From contig CBDBKU010000003.1 of NCBI GenBank assembly GCA_965206775.1, positions 930,001 to 994,000 on the forward strand: 64,000 nt of DNA, written 5' to 3'. Source of the stretch: VXMF01 sp965206775. GTDB taxonomy: Bacteria; Acidobacteriota; Terriglobia; Bryobacterales; UBA6623. Below the pieces are notes generated by a model. That model searched no databases and was not told the origin of the DNA. It saw nothing but the letters and a program-made list of their open reading frames with translations. Each line of letters opens with the position of its first letter. Position 1 is the stretch's first letter. Shown one piece after another: positions 9,360 through 18,999 of this stretch. Made by a program: the position numbers and the translations under genes.

Positions 9360-10538
9360 CTCTTAATCATGGCGCATCGCACTAATAGCGTCAAAAGCCA
9401 CTAAGACCCACGCCCGGTATGCCGATCAGTTCAGCGCTCATGATTACAGTCCAGCTACGGGCACCGACCAGCTGCTTTCTTGGGCGAGCCCTGTGCGCAC
9501 CCTGCCGTCAGACGATGATCACGACGATCTGGCTTGGATCGGTCTGTCCGGAGAGGGGCTCGCTTGAGGGAACCCTGCTATATATCGGCAAGCACTCGCG
9601 TTTACTGCTGAAGTAGACCCGGATCGTTGGACTCGGTGGGCAACTCTTGCGCTCCATGGCATCTCCCCTTCTCCAGCCCATGGAAACGCGTCCAACTGCC
9701 GCGGTAGCTTGGGAACACACAGTGCTAGGGGGCGACACCGCGAACGAGCGGTGCCGAAGGTCTAACACCCGCGTGACACTCCTCTCGCAACCCCTTAGGT
9801 TCTGCACCCTCCCTTCCTCCATGGTGCCTCCCTGTTCGGAGTAGCCGAGCCTACCGCACCCTCAGCTGTCCACTCCGGTCCGGGTCGCGGAGCGGGGCAC
9901 TCCGGCGGGCTTGCATCCCACCAGGCCTGGCGGCTAAGGGAGTCCTCGACGGCGAGGTCCGTGTCGTAGCGAATCTGGATGGCGCCGTCCACGGCCCGGC
10001 TAGTTGCTCTCGCGTGGGCCACCCCTATTTCACCGCCGTCTCTGACTAGGTTTCGCAAGGTCCCCGCTGGACCGGATTAGACCGTTTCTGGGCTAGGTGC
10101 TTGCCTGAACCACTATCTAGCCGCTGCAGGCCCTTCGAGCACTACCCTCGATCCTCCTGCGGTAGCGGATCTACCTGAAACAATCGGCCTGCGTCCGCAC
10201 AGAATAGCGCGTTGTTTCACCCACGCCCGTGAGTGAAAAACAACACACTACCCACCCAGCCTCTAGACGAGCCGTCCCTGCTATTTGCCAACTGGCTCCA
10301 CTTCGCAGCCCTTACGTCGGGCCACAAACCATTTGAGATTCCGAGCCCGCAATCGTACGGGCCCGTGCCGAGCGAAGCCGTCCGCGGTCGGACCGCCGCC
10401 GCGCTTTGCCACCGGCACGGATCTCGGATACCGGAAACTCGAAGCCCAGTCGGAGCATCTGAGGAATGCGTCGCAGGCGCTTGGCTCGGGCTAAATTCAC
10501 AACCCGGACCTCCGGTCATAGTCAATTCGAAGGAGGCG
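9360..10538. other. Gene-poor stretch, nothing recognised
   Basis: Roughly 1.2 kb without a supportable gene. Open frames of 60-100 codons occur on both strands, but none has convincing protein features or a good start site. The higBA promoter and operator should lie at its left edge. A decayed region or the interior of a degraded insertion is likely. Confidence 0.45.
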
Positions 10539-11837
10539 TCAACGGTTGAAGATTTTCACCCGATAGTACGGCTTGCCCTTCTCATCGGGATCCATCACAT
10601 AGTCCTGGTGGGTCATCATTGGGTCGTAATCGCGCCAGAGCCAGGTCATCGCTTCAGGCAGTTCCGCGTCTCCGTAAGTCGTGCTGTGCTGTGCGTTGCC
10701 GAAGCTGAAGTAGAAGTCGTACTCCTTCATCTTCAGCGAATTCGCCAGCTGGATGTTCTGCAGCGGCCAGCTTCCGTGCGCGTTCTCCAGGTCGTAGCTG
10801 CCGTCCTCGAGCCAGATCCGGATGTTCGTCCGGTCGCGCTTCCGGATCAGGAACGGCCAGATGTTGCCGCCGTCGAGAACCTCGGACGGGTCGCGGTCCC
10901 CGAAACGGCCCAGGGGGTACTCCCCGAAGGGATTCTCCTGACCCCACCGCCACTGGATGCTGGCATAGCTCCCGATCCTGGAGAGCACGCGGCTGAACGC
11001 ATGGGGCCGGAACCATGCTGCGTTGAGAGAGCAGATCCCTCCGGATGACTGCCCGCCGATCGCCCTGCTGTAGCCGTCGCTCCGCAGGCGATACGTCTTG
11101 TCGACCTTGGGGAAAATCTCGTCGACGACCATCTTGTTGTAGTCGTCGTTGAACGTGTCGTAGAGGAGACTTCTCATGTGGCCGATCGCGCCGGGGGCGT
11201 ACGACCGCTCGTTGTCGTGCGTGCCGATATATCCGGGAGCGATCAGTACGAGCACCATCGGGGGAAGCTTCCTCTTCTGCTCGAGGTTCTCCACGACGGT
11301 CATGATCCGGGATCGCTGCTCGCGCTCCAGAAAGCGGTGCCCGTCCTGCCACACCATCACAGCCGAGGGCCTTGCCGGGTCGACTCCGGGCGAGGCATAG
11401 ACCCAGTAGGAGACATTCCAGCCTCGGTAAGTGTCGCTCTCGTGGTATTGCTCTTCGGAGAGGTCCCCCTTGGGAACTCCGTCTTGCGGGTACGAATCCT
11501 CGCCGTAGGCGGCAGTGTCAATTCGCTTGCCGCCGAGAATGCTCGTGTCCACGCGGTAGTAGTGTGCGTGGGAGGTGCCTGTCCTAAGTCGCTCGGAATG
11601 GGCCCAGAGATTGCCAGACAGCCGAGTCATCGGGGAAGCCGGTTCGTCGTCGACGTACAGGTGCGGACGCGATTCGGATTCCAGCGCCCACACGAACTCG
11701 CCACCGTAGGCGGCGACGGCCGAGCCGTCCCTCAGTGCGTCCCCCTCGAAGTGGGCGCGCACTCCTGCGGCCCGCTTCTCAGGGTCTCCCTTCGATTTGA
11801 CTAGTTCGAACAGTCGGTGATTGTCTTGGTCGGTCAT
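10539..11837 (-). CDS. Enterochelin esterase-like alpha/beta hydrolase
   Basis: Esterase D/Fes-type hydrolase. An N-terminal beta-sandwich-like region (about 1-125) precedes the catalytic domain, as in Fes and acyl-esterase relatives. The nucleophile elbow is GGQSSGG with Ser264; a late acidic segment (WLEDGSYDLEN) and FGNAQHST supply candidate acid and base. The start at 11837 is preferred because GGGGGAG lies 6 bases before it; an ATG five codons upstream lacks such a site. No signal peptide is seen, so it is probably cytoplasmic. The absence of siderophore genes nearby argues for a role in carbohydrate-ester or other ester hydrolysis. Confidence 0.82.
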   Translation of the reverse strand: MTDQDNHRLFELVKSKGDPEKRAAGVRAHFEGDALRDGSAVAAYGGEFVWALESESRPHLYVDDEPASPMTRLSGNLWAHSERLRTGTSHAHYYRVDTSILGGKRIDTAAYGEDSYPQDGVPKGDLSEEQYHESDTYRGWNVSYWVYASPGVDPARPSAVMVWQDGHRFLEREQRSRIMTVVENLEQKRKLPPMVLVLIAPGYIGTHDNERSYAPGAIGHMRSLLYDTFNDDYNKMVVDEIFPKVDKTYRLRSDGYSRAIGGQSSGGICSLNAAWFRPHAFSRVLSRIGSYASIQWRWGQENPFGEYPLGRFGDRDPSEVLDGGNIWPFLIRKRDRTNIRIWLEDGSYDLENAHGSWPLQNIQLANSLKMKEYDFYFSFGNAQHSTTYGDAELPEAMTWLWRDYDPMMTHQDYVMDPDEKGKPYYRVKIFNR

Positions 11838-11995
11838 GGCGAACTCCCCCATGCGGGGCTGAACCCATGCAGGATATCAGCCCCGGCGGCATGGGACGGG
11901 TGCGCGAGCGGGCGAGCGCATGCCGGGCGAAGACGGGATCGACGTTCCTCCAGCTCCGTCCCGCGGCTGCCGCTATAGCTATACTTCCCGGTAGG

Positions 11996-12844
11996 ATGCG
12001 ATGGCGGCTGGGCGGCTTTTTCTTGTTGGCGGTATTGGCGGCCGGCGCGCAATCGCCGGATCAGGAAGAGTGGATTCAGCTCTTCAACGGCAAGAATCTA
12101 GACGGCTGGATTCCCAAGGTTCGCGGCCACGAGCCCGGTGACAACTTCGGGAATACGTTCCGCGTCGTGAACGGTGCGATGCAAACTGGCTACGAGGCTT
12201 ACGAAGGCCCGTTCAACGCGCGGTTCGGCCACATCTTCTACGAGCGTCCGTACTCCTACTACATGCTCGCGGTGGAATATCGGTTCGTCGGAGAGCAGGC
12301 CGAAGGCGGCCCGGGATGGGCCGTGCGCAATAGTGGCATCATGCTGCACTCGCCGCCCCCGCAGAGCATGGGCCGCGACCAGACCTTCCCGATCTCGATC
12401 GAAGTCCAGCTGCTAGGAGGAGACGGGGAACGGGAGCGCACCACGATGAACCTCTGCACTCCCGGAACCAACGTCGTGTTCAACGGAAAGCTCGTGACAC
12501 GGCATTGCACGACCTCCAAGTCGAAGACATATCACGGGGACCAATGGGTCCGTGCGGAAGCGATGGTGCTGGGAAGTTCCGTGATCCGGCACATTGCGGA
12601 GGGTGAGGTCGTGCTGGAATACGAAATGCCGCAGATCGGTGGCGGGAACGTCGAGGGGCACGATCCGGCGTTCAAGCGGGACGGTGAGTTGCTCGGGACC
12701 GGCTACATTTCGCTGCAAAGCGAGAGCCACCCCGTGGAGTTCCGCAAGGTCGAACTGCTGAACCTAGCTGGATGCATGAATCCGGACGCGTCGAACTACA
12801 AGAGCTACTACGTCAAGTCCGAGCCGGAAACCTGCCGTGACTAG
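11996..12844 (+). CDS. Secreted DUF1080 (3-keto-disaccharide hydrolase) domain protein
   Basis: The first 20 or so residues after the start at 11996 form a signal peptide (RWRLGGFFLLAVLAAGAQ). The mature protein opens with WIQLFNGKNLDGWIPK, the hallmark of DUF1080, a concanavalin-like fold now associated with 3-keto-glycoside hydrolysis. NSGIMLHSPPPQSMGRDQTFPISIEVQLLGG in the middle and the terminal HPVEFRKVELLNL also fit (only the second half of that stretch is strongly conserved in the family). An upstream in-frame ATG at 11867 would add 43 residues lacking signal features, so it is rejected. It is divergent from the esterase gene and may share its promoter region. Confidence 0.88.
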   Translation: MRWRLGGFFLLAVLAAGAQSPDQEEWIQLFNGKNLDGWIPKVRGHEPGDNFGNTFRVVNGAMQTGYEAYEGPFNARFGHIFYERPYSYYMLAVEYRFVGEQAEGGPGWAVRNSGIMLHSPPPQSMGRDQTFPISIEVQLLGGDGERERTTMNLCTPGTNVVFNGKLVTRHCTTSKSKTYHGDQWVRAEAMVLGSSVIRHIAEGEVVLEYEMPQIGGGNVEGHDPAFKRDGELLGTGYISLQSESHPVEFRKVELLNLAGCMNPDASNYKSYYVKSEPETCRD

Positions 12845-12868
12845 AGACGCTGCGACCCAGCCGAGCAT

Positions 12869-13729
12869 CTAGTCCGAGCGATCCGACGCGCCGACAGCTG
12901 CCAGTTCGTACGTGCCCAGAACAGCTAGGAATTCGGTCATCTCCTCCAAGTGGCGCATGGCATTTGCACAATTGATCTCGTCCGGCGACGCCAGAACGTC
13001 CACGTAAAAGAGGTACTCGAAGGGCCGGCCCTTCAGCGGTCTCGATTCGATCTTGGTGAGGCTGATGTCGCGCAACGCGAATGCGCTCATGCACTTGAAA
13101 AGCGCGCCTGGCTCGTTCCGCGTCACGAAGACGATCGACGTCTTGCGAGGGCCTTCGGCGTTCGAACCACTTGTACCGTGCGGCCCAAGCAGGAAGAAGC
13201 GCGTATAGTTTTCGGGATCGTCCTCGATTGACGCTTGGAGGATTCTCGCGCCGTAGTACTCGGCCGCGGCCGATGAAGCGACCGCTCCCAAACTGTCGTC
13301 GTTCCCTTCCATAACCGTCTTGACGCTGCCACCGGTGTCATAGTGGCTCTCCACTCGGATGCTCGGGATGCGACGGAAGAACTCGAGGCACTGCGCCAAG
13401 GCGACCGGATGCGAGATCGCCTGCTTGATCCCCTCCACAGTGGCGCCTGGACGCCCGATCAGGTTGTGGACGATGCGAACGTGCGTCTCGGCCAGAATGG
13501 ACGGCTTGAACTGAAGTAGGTGGTCATAGTTTTCGTGAACCGATCCGTGAAGCGTGTTCTCGATCGGTATGACCGCGCAGTCCACGTCCCCTTCCCGCAA
13601 CGCGGCGAAAGCGTCGAAGAACTTTTCATACGGCGCGAACTGAAGATCGTGCCCGGCGAGGATCCGCTTGCACGCCTGCTCGCTGAACGCCCCGCGCGCA
13701 CCCTGGAAAGCTACTCTCGTCCTAGGCAT
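12869..13729 (-). CDS. pheA: Prephenate dehydratase
   Basis: Converts prephenate to phenylpyruvate in phenylalanine synthesis. The catalytic domain covers about 1-185 (VAFQGARGAFSEQA, VIPIENTLHGSV, and the NYTRFFLL segment with the essential Thr-Arg-Phe). An ACT domain follows, containing the phenylalanine-binding ESRPLKGRPFEYLFYVD, so feedback inhibition by phenylalanine is expected. At 286 residues it is the monofunctional type without a chorismate mutase domain. It lies downstream of smc on the same strand, 127 bases apart, and converges on the DUF1080 gene. Confidence 0.95.
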   Translation of the reverse strand: MPRTRVAFQGARGAFSEQACKRILAGHDLQFAPYEKFFDAFAALREGDVDCAVIPIENTLHGSVHENYDHLLQFKPSILAETHVRIVHNLIGRPGATVEGIKQAISHPVALAQCLEFFRRIPSIRVESHYDTGGSVKTVMEGNDDSLGAVASSAAAEYYGARILQASIEDDPENYTRFFLLGPHGTSGSNAEGPRKTSIVFVTRNEPGALFKCMSAFALRDISLTKIESRPLKGRPFEYLFYVDVLASPDEINCANAMRHLEEMTEFLAVLGTYELAAVGASDRSD

Positions 13730-13856
13730 AGGCGTGTCAAGCGAACACGGCCGGAAGACACTGCCGACTCTCCGGGTCCCGCCTTCCAGCCTAGACTACA
13801 GGACTCTGGAAGCCATTCAGGTCGCATGAGTGCCGAAGCGAGACGATTCCGTCCTG

Positions 13857-16800
13857 TTAGGCGCTCACAGCCAGAGCCGATTCCTCCTCGCGGCCAGCCT
13901 GTTCGACCTCGGCGCCGGAATCCCCTATGCGGACGGACACCAGCTTCGACACACCGGCCTCGCCCATTGTCACGCCGTACAGCGTCTCAGCAACTTCCAT
14001 CGTGGTCTTCGAGTGGGTGATGACGATGAACTGAGTCTCCGGGGCCATCTCTTGAAGGAGCTTCCGCATGCGGACCGTGTTGGACTCGTCAAGTTGTGAG
14101 TCGACCTCGTCGAGGACGCAGAATGGACTTGGCTTGTAGCGGAACGTCGCCATCAGAAGCGCCATTACCGTCAGTGATTTCTCGCCGCCGGAAAGCAGTG
14201 CGACGTTCTGCAATCGCTTCCCGGGCGGCTGGGCAACGATATCGATACCGGACTCGCCCTTGTTGTCGGGATCGGAGAGCCGCATCTCGCCGACGCCGCC
14301 TCCGAAGAGCGTTCCAAACACGCGGCGGAAGTTCTCGTTGATCCCTTCGAACGCAGCCTCGAACTTCTCGCGACTCGCCACGTCGATTTCCCGGATTGCC
14401 TGTCGCGTGTTACGGATCGAGTCCAGCAGATCCTGCTGCTGCGTTTCCAGAAACTCGTGTCGCTGAGTGACCTGCTCGAACTCCTCGCGGGCCAGGACGT
14501 TGACCGGGCCGAGCCGCTCTATCTTCTCCTTGACACTCTGGTGCCGCCCCTCGGCTTCCCGCAATGCCTCAGTCGTCAAGTCGGACGGAGCGCGCCCGGC
14601 AACGTCGTCGATCGGCTCCCCCAGCTCGGCGGCGCAATTGCTGGCTAGATGCTCAAGGTCGGACTCGACCCGCGCGAGTTCAACCTCCTTGGCAGAGTAC
14701 TGCCGGTTTGCTCGTTCGACCAGCTCTCTCTTGTCACGCACCGCCTCGATCAAGGCGGCGGTCCGGGCACGCGATTCCTTGAGATTCGCGGAGGTTCCGT
14801 CGATACGCAGGCGAAGATCATGCTGCATGTCGGTAGCCGACTCGATGCGGCTCTGCAAGTCAGCGTTGCTCTCGAGGAGTGTCTCGTTCTCTTCGCCCCA
14901 CTGCTCGACCTGGCGCTCCGAGTCCTCCAATCGCTTGCGCTGGTCGGCTAGAAGTGCTTCGGCTCGACGGAGCGACACCTCGCGAGCACGGCACCTCTCG
15001 TCCAACGTGGCGACTTCGGTCCGCAGGGCCGCACGATCCTCTTGCAATTGCGCAAGAGTGGACTGACCGGCGTGGGCAGCGGTCTCCAGTTCGGACGAGA
15101 GCGATTCCTCCTGTCGGCACGCGGCTTCGAGGCTGGCACGCTCGGAAAGCAGATCGTTGCGGCGGCTCTCCGACTTCGCCCGCTCGGCCCCCGTCCGGCC
15201 AAGCTCTTCGCACGCTGAAGCCCGATTGGCCTCCAGTTCTTCCGCGAGCCGCTCGGCTTGGCGCAGATCGTGCTCGACCGCGAGCAGCTCCTTTTCGGAT
15301 TCCTGGAGGCTACCGCGGACTGCCTCCAATTCCTCGCTATCGCGTTGCCACACTTGCTCCGCAGCTTCGATGTCCTGCTCAACGGACTCCAACTCCCGTT
15401 CGGCATCCGCTAGTTGCGGAACCAGCTCCCTCATCTGTTGTTTCAGAACGAGCGGTCCGCCGGAGGACTTGCGCCCGGCCTGGATCAGATTGCCCTGGTA
15501 CCAAGTACCGTCGGGAAGCAGGAAGTAGAGATGCGAATGCAGGGTCAAAAGCCGTTCCGCGGTCGCGGCATCCTCAACCAAGTAACCGTCGCGGAGCTTC
15601 GGCAGCACACCCGGGCCCCAGCCCTCGTCGCGAGGCACAAAGCGCACATGGTCCGCAAGTGGCACGGCTCCGTCGATCACGGCGACCGACTCCCCGGCGA
15701 CGGGATTCGGATGCGAACGCACGAGGAATGCTGCCCGAGCGCCGATTTCCTCGCGAACGAGGCTGACGCCGTGACCAGCCGCTACCCAGTCGGCGACTAC
15801 GACATGCTCGAGGTCATCTCCAAGAAATTGCTCGACTGCTTTCTCGTACCCTTCGTCCACTTCAAGGAAGTCCGCCAGGATCCCTAGAGGTCGGAAGTCC
15901 GGACGAGAGCTGTGCTCAAGCGCGTCGAAGATGTCCTTGACCGCCTCTGTGGTATAGGCCCGGTGGTCGAGCATCTCGCGCAGGGAATCCCGGCGCGCGG
16001 TGAGGTGCGAAACCTCCGCGCGCCGCTCCTGGGCCGTCTCGCGCAACAATTCGAGTTCACTGCCCTGCTCCGCAACGGCTTGGCGCAAGGTCTCGCGCCT
16101 AGCAGCCTGGTCCTGAACTGCGCACCTCAGCTCGGTCGCCTGTCCCGATTGGCGCTCCTGTCGAGACCTGGCATCGTCAAGCCGGGCGGCCGCGTCGTCC
16201 CTCTGCTTGCGCAGCCGTTCCAATCGACGATCGAGACCCGCCAGCGTTTCCTCGAGTTGGCCGAGTCGAACTCTCGAATCGGAGATCTCCCGCAAGGCCC
16301 TTAGCAGCCTCGCCCGACATGCCTCCCGCGCCGCCCACTTGCCCGACATCGCCGATTCGTGGGTCGCGCATTCCGATTCCTTGTCAGCTAGCTGCTGCTG
16401 CAGCCCCTCCATTTCGCTCGCGATTTCCGCGATCCCCCGTCGTTCCTCCAGCGCGCCCTCCTGGATCCGCAGGGCACGCACCGCGATATCCTCCAAGTCC
16501 TTGCGCGCCTGCTCCACTCGGCCGGCATTTTCGGAAACGGTCCTCGATTGCTGCGCAACCCTCTCGAGCATGCGCTCCTCGTCGATGCGGAGGCCGGAGA
16601 GCTCGTCGCGCTCGGTTTCGAGCCGCTCTTCCCACTCCTGCTCGCGCTCACGCTTCTCGGAGAACTCGGACTCCAGGCGATCGGTCTCCGCGCTGGCGGA
16701 AGCCAGGTCGCCTCGGGCGGTCTCGACCTCGGACCGGAGCCGCATCCGCTCCGACTCCGAGTGACGGAACCGGCTGGCAAAGAGCACGCCCAGCGCGTCG

Positions 16801-17525
16801 CGAAGCTCGCTTCGGTACCGCTCGTACCGCCCGGCTCGCTCAGCCTGCCGCTTCAGAGAATTGGCCTGCCGCTGCACTTCCTGGAGAATGTCGTGCACGC
16901 GCTCCAGATTGAGCTCCGCATGCGCGAGCTTGAGCTCAGCCAGCTTCCGACGGGACTTGAACCGCGTCACGCCGGCGGCTTCTTCTACGAATGCTCTTCG
17001 ATCCAAGGCGCGCGCGCCGAGGAGCTGCCCGATCCGGCCCTGCTCGATGATCGCGTAGTGGTTGGGGCCGAGGCCGGTGCCGAGAAACAGGTCTTGCACG
17101 TCACGCAGACGCACGACTTTCCCATTGAGAATGTACTGGCTCTCCCCGTTGCCGAAGAGCTTGCGCGTGACGGCGATTTCCCCGGGAGTCCTGCTGGCCG
17201 GCACCTTCGTCGAGCGAGGCCGGCCGTTTCCCTCGTACAGTCGCTCGAGAGCCGAGTCCGGATCGTGCAGGGTCAGCGTGACTGTCGCCAGGCCCGCGGG
17301 TGCGCGGTTCCTCGTCCCGCTGAATATGACGTCGTGCATCCGTGAGCCGCGCATTGACTTGGCCGACTGCTCGCCCAGCACCCAGTTGACGGCGTCGCAG
17401 ATGTTGGACTTGCCGCAGCCGTTCGGCCCTACCACCGCGGCGATGCCGCTGCCGGAGAACTTCAACCGTTCGCGGTTGCAGAATGACTTGAAGCCGTAGA
17501 GGTCGATCTGCTTGAGCCTCAGCAC
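13857..17525 (-). CDS. smc: Chromosome segregation protein Smc
   Basis: Condensin ATPase of about 1220 residues. The N-terminal head has LRLKQIDLYGFKSF and Walker A GPNGCGKSN at about residues 32-40. Two long coiled-coil arms flank a hinge (near the middle, around FLEVDEGYEKAVEQFLGD). The C-terminal head carries LLSGGEKSLTVMALLMA (signature) and CVLDEVDSQLD (Walker B). The start is set to GTG at 17525: GAGGTG lies 8 bases before it and the protein then begins exactly where Smc homologues begin. A TTG 18 codons upstream is possible but adds a non-conserved extension. ScpA/ScpB are not in the window. Confidence 0.95.
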   Translation of the reverse strand: MLRLKQIDLYGFKSFCNRERLKFSGSGIAAVVGPNGCGKSNICDAVNWVLGEQSAKSMRGSRMHDVIFSGTRNRAPAGLATVTLTLHDPDSALERLYEGNGRPRSTKVPASRTPGEIAVTRKLFGNGESQYILNGKVVRLRDVQDLFLGTGLGPNHYAIIEQGRIGQLLGARALDRRAFVEEAAGVTRFKSRRKLAELKLAHAELNLERVHDILQEVQRQANSLKRQAERAGRYERYRSELRDALGVLFASRFRHSESERMRLRSEVETARGDLASASAETDRLESEFSEKREREQEWEERLETERDELSGLRIDEERMLERVAQQSRTVSENAGRVEQARKDLEDIAVRALRIQEGALEERRGIAEIASEMEGLQQQLADKESECATHESAMSGKWAAREACRARLLRALREISDSRVRLGQLEETLAGLDRRLERLRKQRDDAAARLDDARSRQERQSGQATELRCAVQDQAARRETLRQAVAEQGSELELLRETAQERRAEVSHLTARRDSLREMLDHRAYTTEAVKDIFDALEHSSRPDFRPLGILADFLEVDEGYEKAVEQFLGDDLEHVVVADWVAAGHGVSLVREEIGARAAFLVRSHPNPVAGESVAVIDGAVPLADHVRFVPRDEGWGPGVLPKLRDGYLVEDAATAERLLTLHSHLYFLLPDGTWYQGNLIQAGRKSSGGPLVLKQQMRELVPQLADAERELESVEQDIEAAEQVWQRDSEELEAVRGSLQESEKELLAVEHDLRQAERLAEELEANRASACEELGRTGAERAKSESRRNDLLSERASLEAACRQEESLSSELETAAHAGQSTLAQLQEDRAALRTEVATLDERCRAREVSLRRAEALLADQRKRLEDSERQVEQWGEENETLLESNADLQSRIESATDMQHDLRLRIDGTSANLKESRARTAALIEAVRDKRELVERANRQYSAKEVELARVESDLEHLASNCAAELGEPIDDVAGRAPSDLTTEALREAEGRHQSVKEKIERLGPVNVLAREEFEQVTQRHEFLETQQQDLLDSIRNTRQAIREIDVASREKFEAAFEGINENFRRVFGTLFGGGVGEMRLSDPDNKGESGIDIVAQPPGKRLQNVALLSGGEKSLTVMALLMATFRYKPSPFCVLDEVDSQLDESNTVRMRKLLQEMAPETQFIVITHSKTTMEVAETLYGVTMGEAGVSKLVSVRIGDSGAEVEQAGREEESALAVSA

Positions 17526-17919
17526 TGTGCCGGCACCTCGGTCGGTCGCGTCGGGCAGGGTCGCGGCCGACGCTGGCAAGCGATAGCGGGACAGACGGCC
17601 CCGGTTTCCCTGTTAAGCACCACTGTTGGCTTAGCCTAACCGAAAGACGGGCAACAGCGCAACAAGGAGGAGGGTACCGAGCCAATTCTGGGCCTATATA
17701 TTCGGTGCCAGTTACTGAAAATGTACGAATCACCCTATTCGAAGCCGTTTTTCGGGGGGCCGGGCTTGGCGACCGAGGCTCGATGCATCTCCAGGCCGGA
17801 CGTCCGGTCGCTTTCCGGGATTCCGTGCGGGGGATCTTGGAAGCGTCCGGGAATTGTCCCGCTCGTCACAGTGCGAGACGTCGTCACCAATCGGTAGAAT
17901 CGATTGCGTGGAACGTCCG
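17526..17919. other. Divergent intergenic region between smc and the TolB-like gene
   Basis: About 390 bases that must hold the promoters for smc (leftward) and the lipoprotein gene (rightward). A short imperfect palindrome occurs around 17610-17640 (TTAAGCACCACTGTTGGCTTAG region). No gene or RNA was recognised. Confidence 0.4.
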
Positions 17920-18984
17920 ATGCGCTTTTGGGGGCTTACTTGCTCGATCCTTCTTCTATTGATCGGTTGCGGGCGTGGTCCCGATCCCGTCGGAGCCGAG
18001 GCCGATCCGGCAACCGCAGCCTATCTTTCTGGCATCCGTCAGCTGACGTTCGGAGGGCAGAATGCCGAGGCATACTGGTCTCCGGACGGCGCCAAGCTCG
18101 TGTTCCAGTCTACGCGGGGCGACGCATCCTGCGACCAGATCTACGTCATGAACGCGGACGGCACCGACCAGAAGATGGTATCCACGGGCCGCGGCGTCAC
18201 GACTTGCGGCTACTTCCTTCCAGATAACCGGACGATCGTGTATGCATCGACACACCTAGCGGGCGATGCTTGTCCGCCCCGTCCCGACCGAAGCAAAGGC
18301 TATGTCTGGCCCGTCCATGCCGGCTACGACCTGTTCCTGACGGATCTCGAGGGCTCTGCGCCTCGCAGGCTCACCGAAGCGCACGGCTATGATGCCGAGG
18401 CGACAGTGAACTGGGCGACCGGCAAGATCGTCTACACGTCGATGGCGTCCGGAGATCTCGACCTGTGGTCGATGGGTCTCGACGGATCCGCGAAGACCCG
18501 CCTGTCGACCTCGTTCGGCTATGACGGCGGAGCGTTCTTCTCACACGACGGTGCGAGGCTCGTGATGCGCGCGAACCACCCGGCGGAAGGCGCAGATTCG
18601 GACCGCTATGCCGAGCTGCTCGCGCAGAACCTGACGGCGCCGATGAAGATGGAGATCTTCGCCGGCAATGCAGATGGCACCGGCATGGCCCGGCTTACCG
18701 AATTCGGATGCGCCAGCTTCGCGCCGCAGTTCACTCCGGATGGCTCGCACATCATCTTCTCGTCGAACAAGAACAACTGCGACAGTCGCGAGTTCGACCT
18801 GTTCCTGATGCGCGCGGACGGCTCCGACCTGCGCCAGGTGACCGACTTCGGAGGGTTCACCTCGTTCGCCGAATTCTCGCCCGACGGATCGCAGCTGGTG
18901 TTCTCATCCGACAGAGATGCGCAATCCCGCTACGAGTTCAACATCTTCGTGGCGGACTGGGACGGTCCCGGCCGACTGCCCTGA
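17920..18984 (+). CDS. TolB-like beta-propeller lipoprotein
   Basis: The N-terminus RFWGLTCSILLLLIGC is a lipoprotein signal with a lipobox ending in Cys20 or so, so the protein is probably lipid-anchored on the outer side of a membrane. The rest is a PD40/TolB-type beta-propeller: repeated units such as AYWSPDGAKLVFQSTR, PQFTPDGSHIIFSSNK and AEFSPDGSQLVFSSDR, each followed by DLFLM.ADGS. No catalytic domain follows the propeller, unlike S9 peptidases. ATG at 17920 is chosen; an in-frame GTG at 17908 would add four residues. Its function is probably binding or scaffolding. Confidence 0.85.
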   Translation: MRFWGLTCSILLLLIGCGRGPDPVGAEADPATAAYLSGIRQLTFGGQNAEAYWSPDGAKLVFQSTRGDASCDQIYVMNADGTDQKMVSTGRGVTTCGYFLPDNRTIVYASTHLAGDACPPRPDRSKGYVWPVHAGYDLFLTDLEGSAPRRLTEAHGYDAEATVNWATGKIVYTSMASGDLDLWSMGLDGSAKTRLSTSFGYDGGAFFSHDGARLVMRANHPAEGADSDRYAELLAQNLTAPMKMEIFAGNADGTGMARLTEFGCASFAPQFTPDGSHIIFSSNKNNCDSREFDLFLMRADGSDLRQVTDFGGFTSFAEFSPDGSQLVFSSDRDAQSRYEFNIFVADWDGPGRLP

Positions 18985-18999
18985 GCCGGGAAATCCAGG

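Noticed and set aside
9795..10058. Small minus-strand gene in the 1.2-kb gene-poor stretch
   Set aside because: Open for 87 codons but no ribosome-binding site, no recognisable motif and GC-rich background make chance likely.
10233..11048. Plus-strand frame overlapping the esterase gene
   Set aside because: Shadow of the minus-strand esterase, with no protein features of its own.
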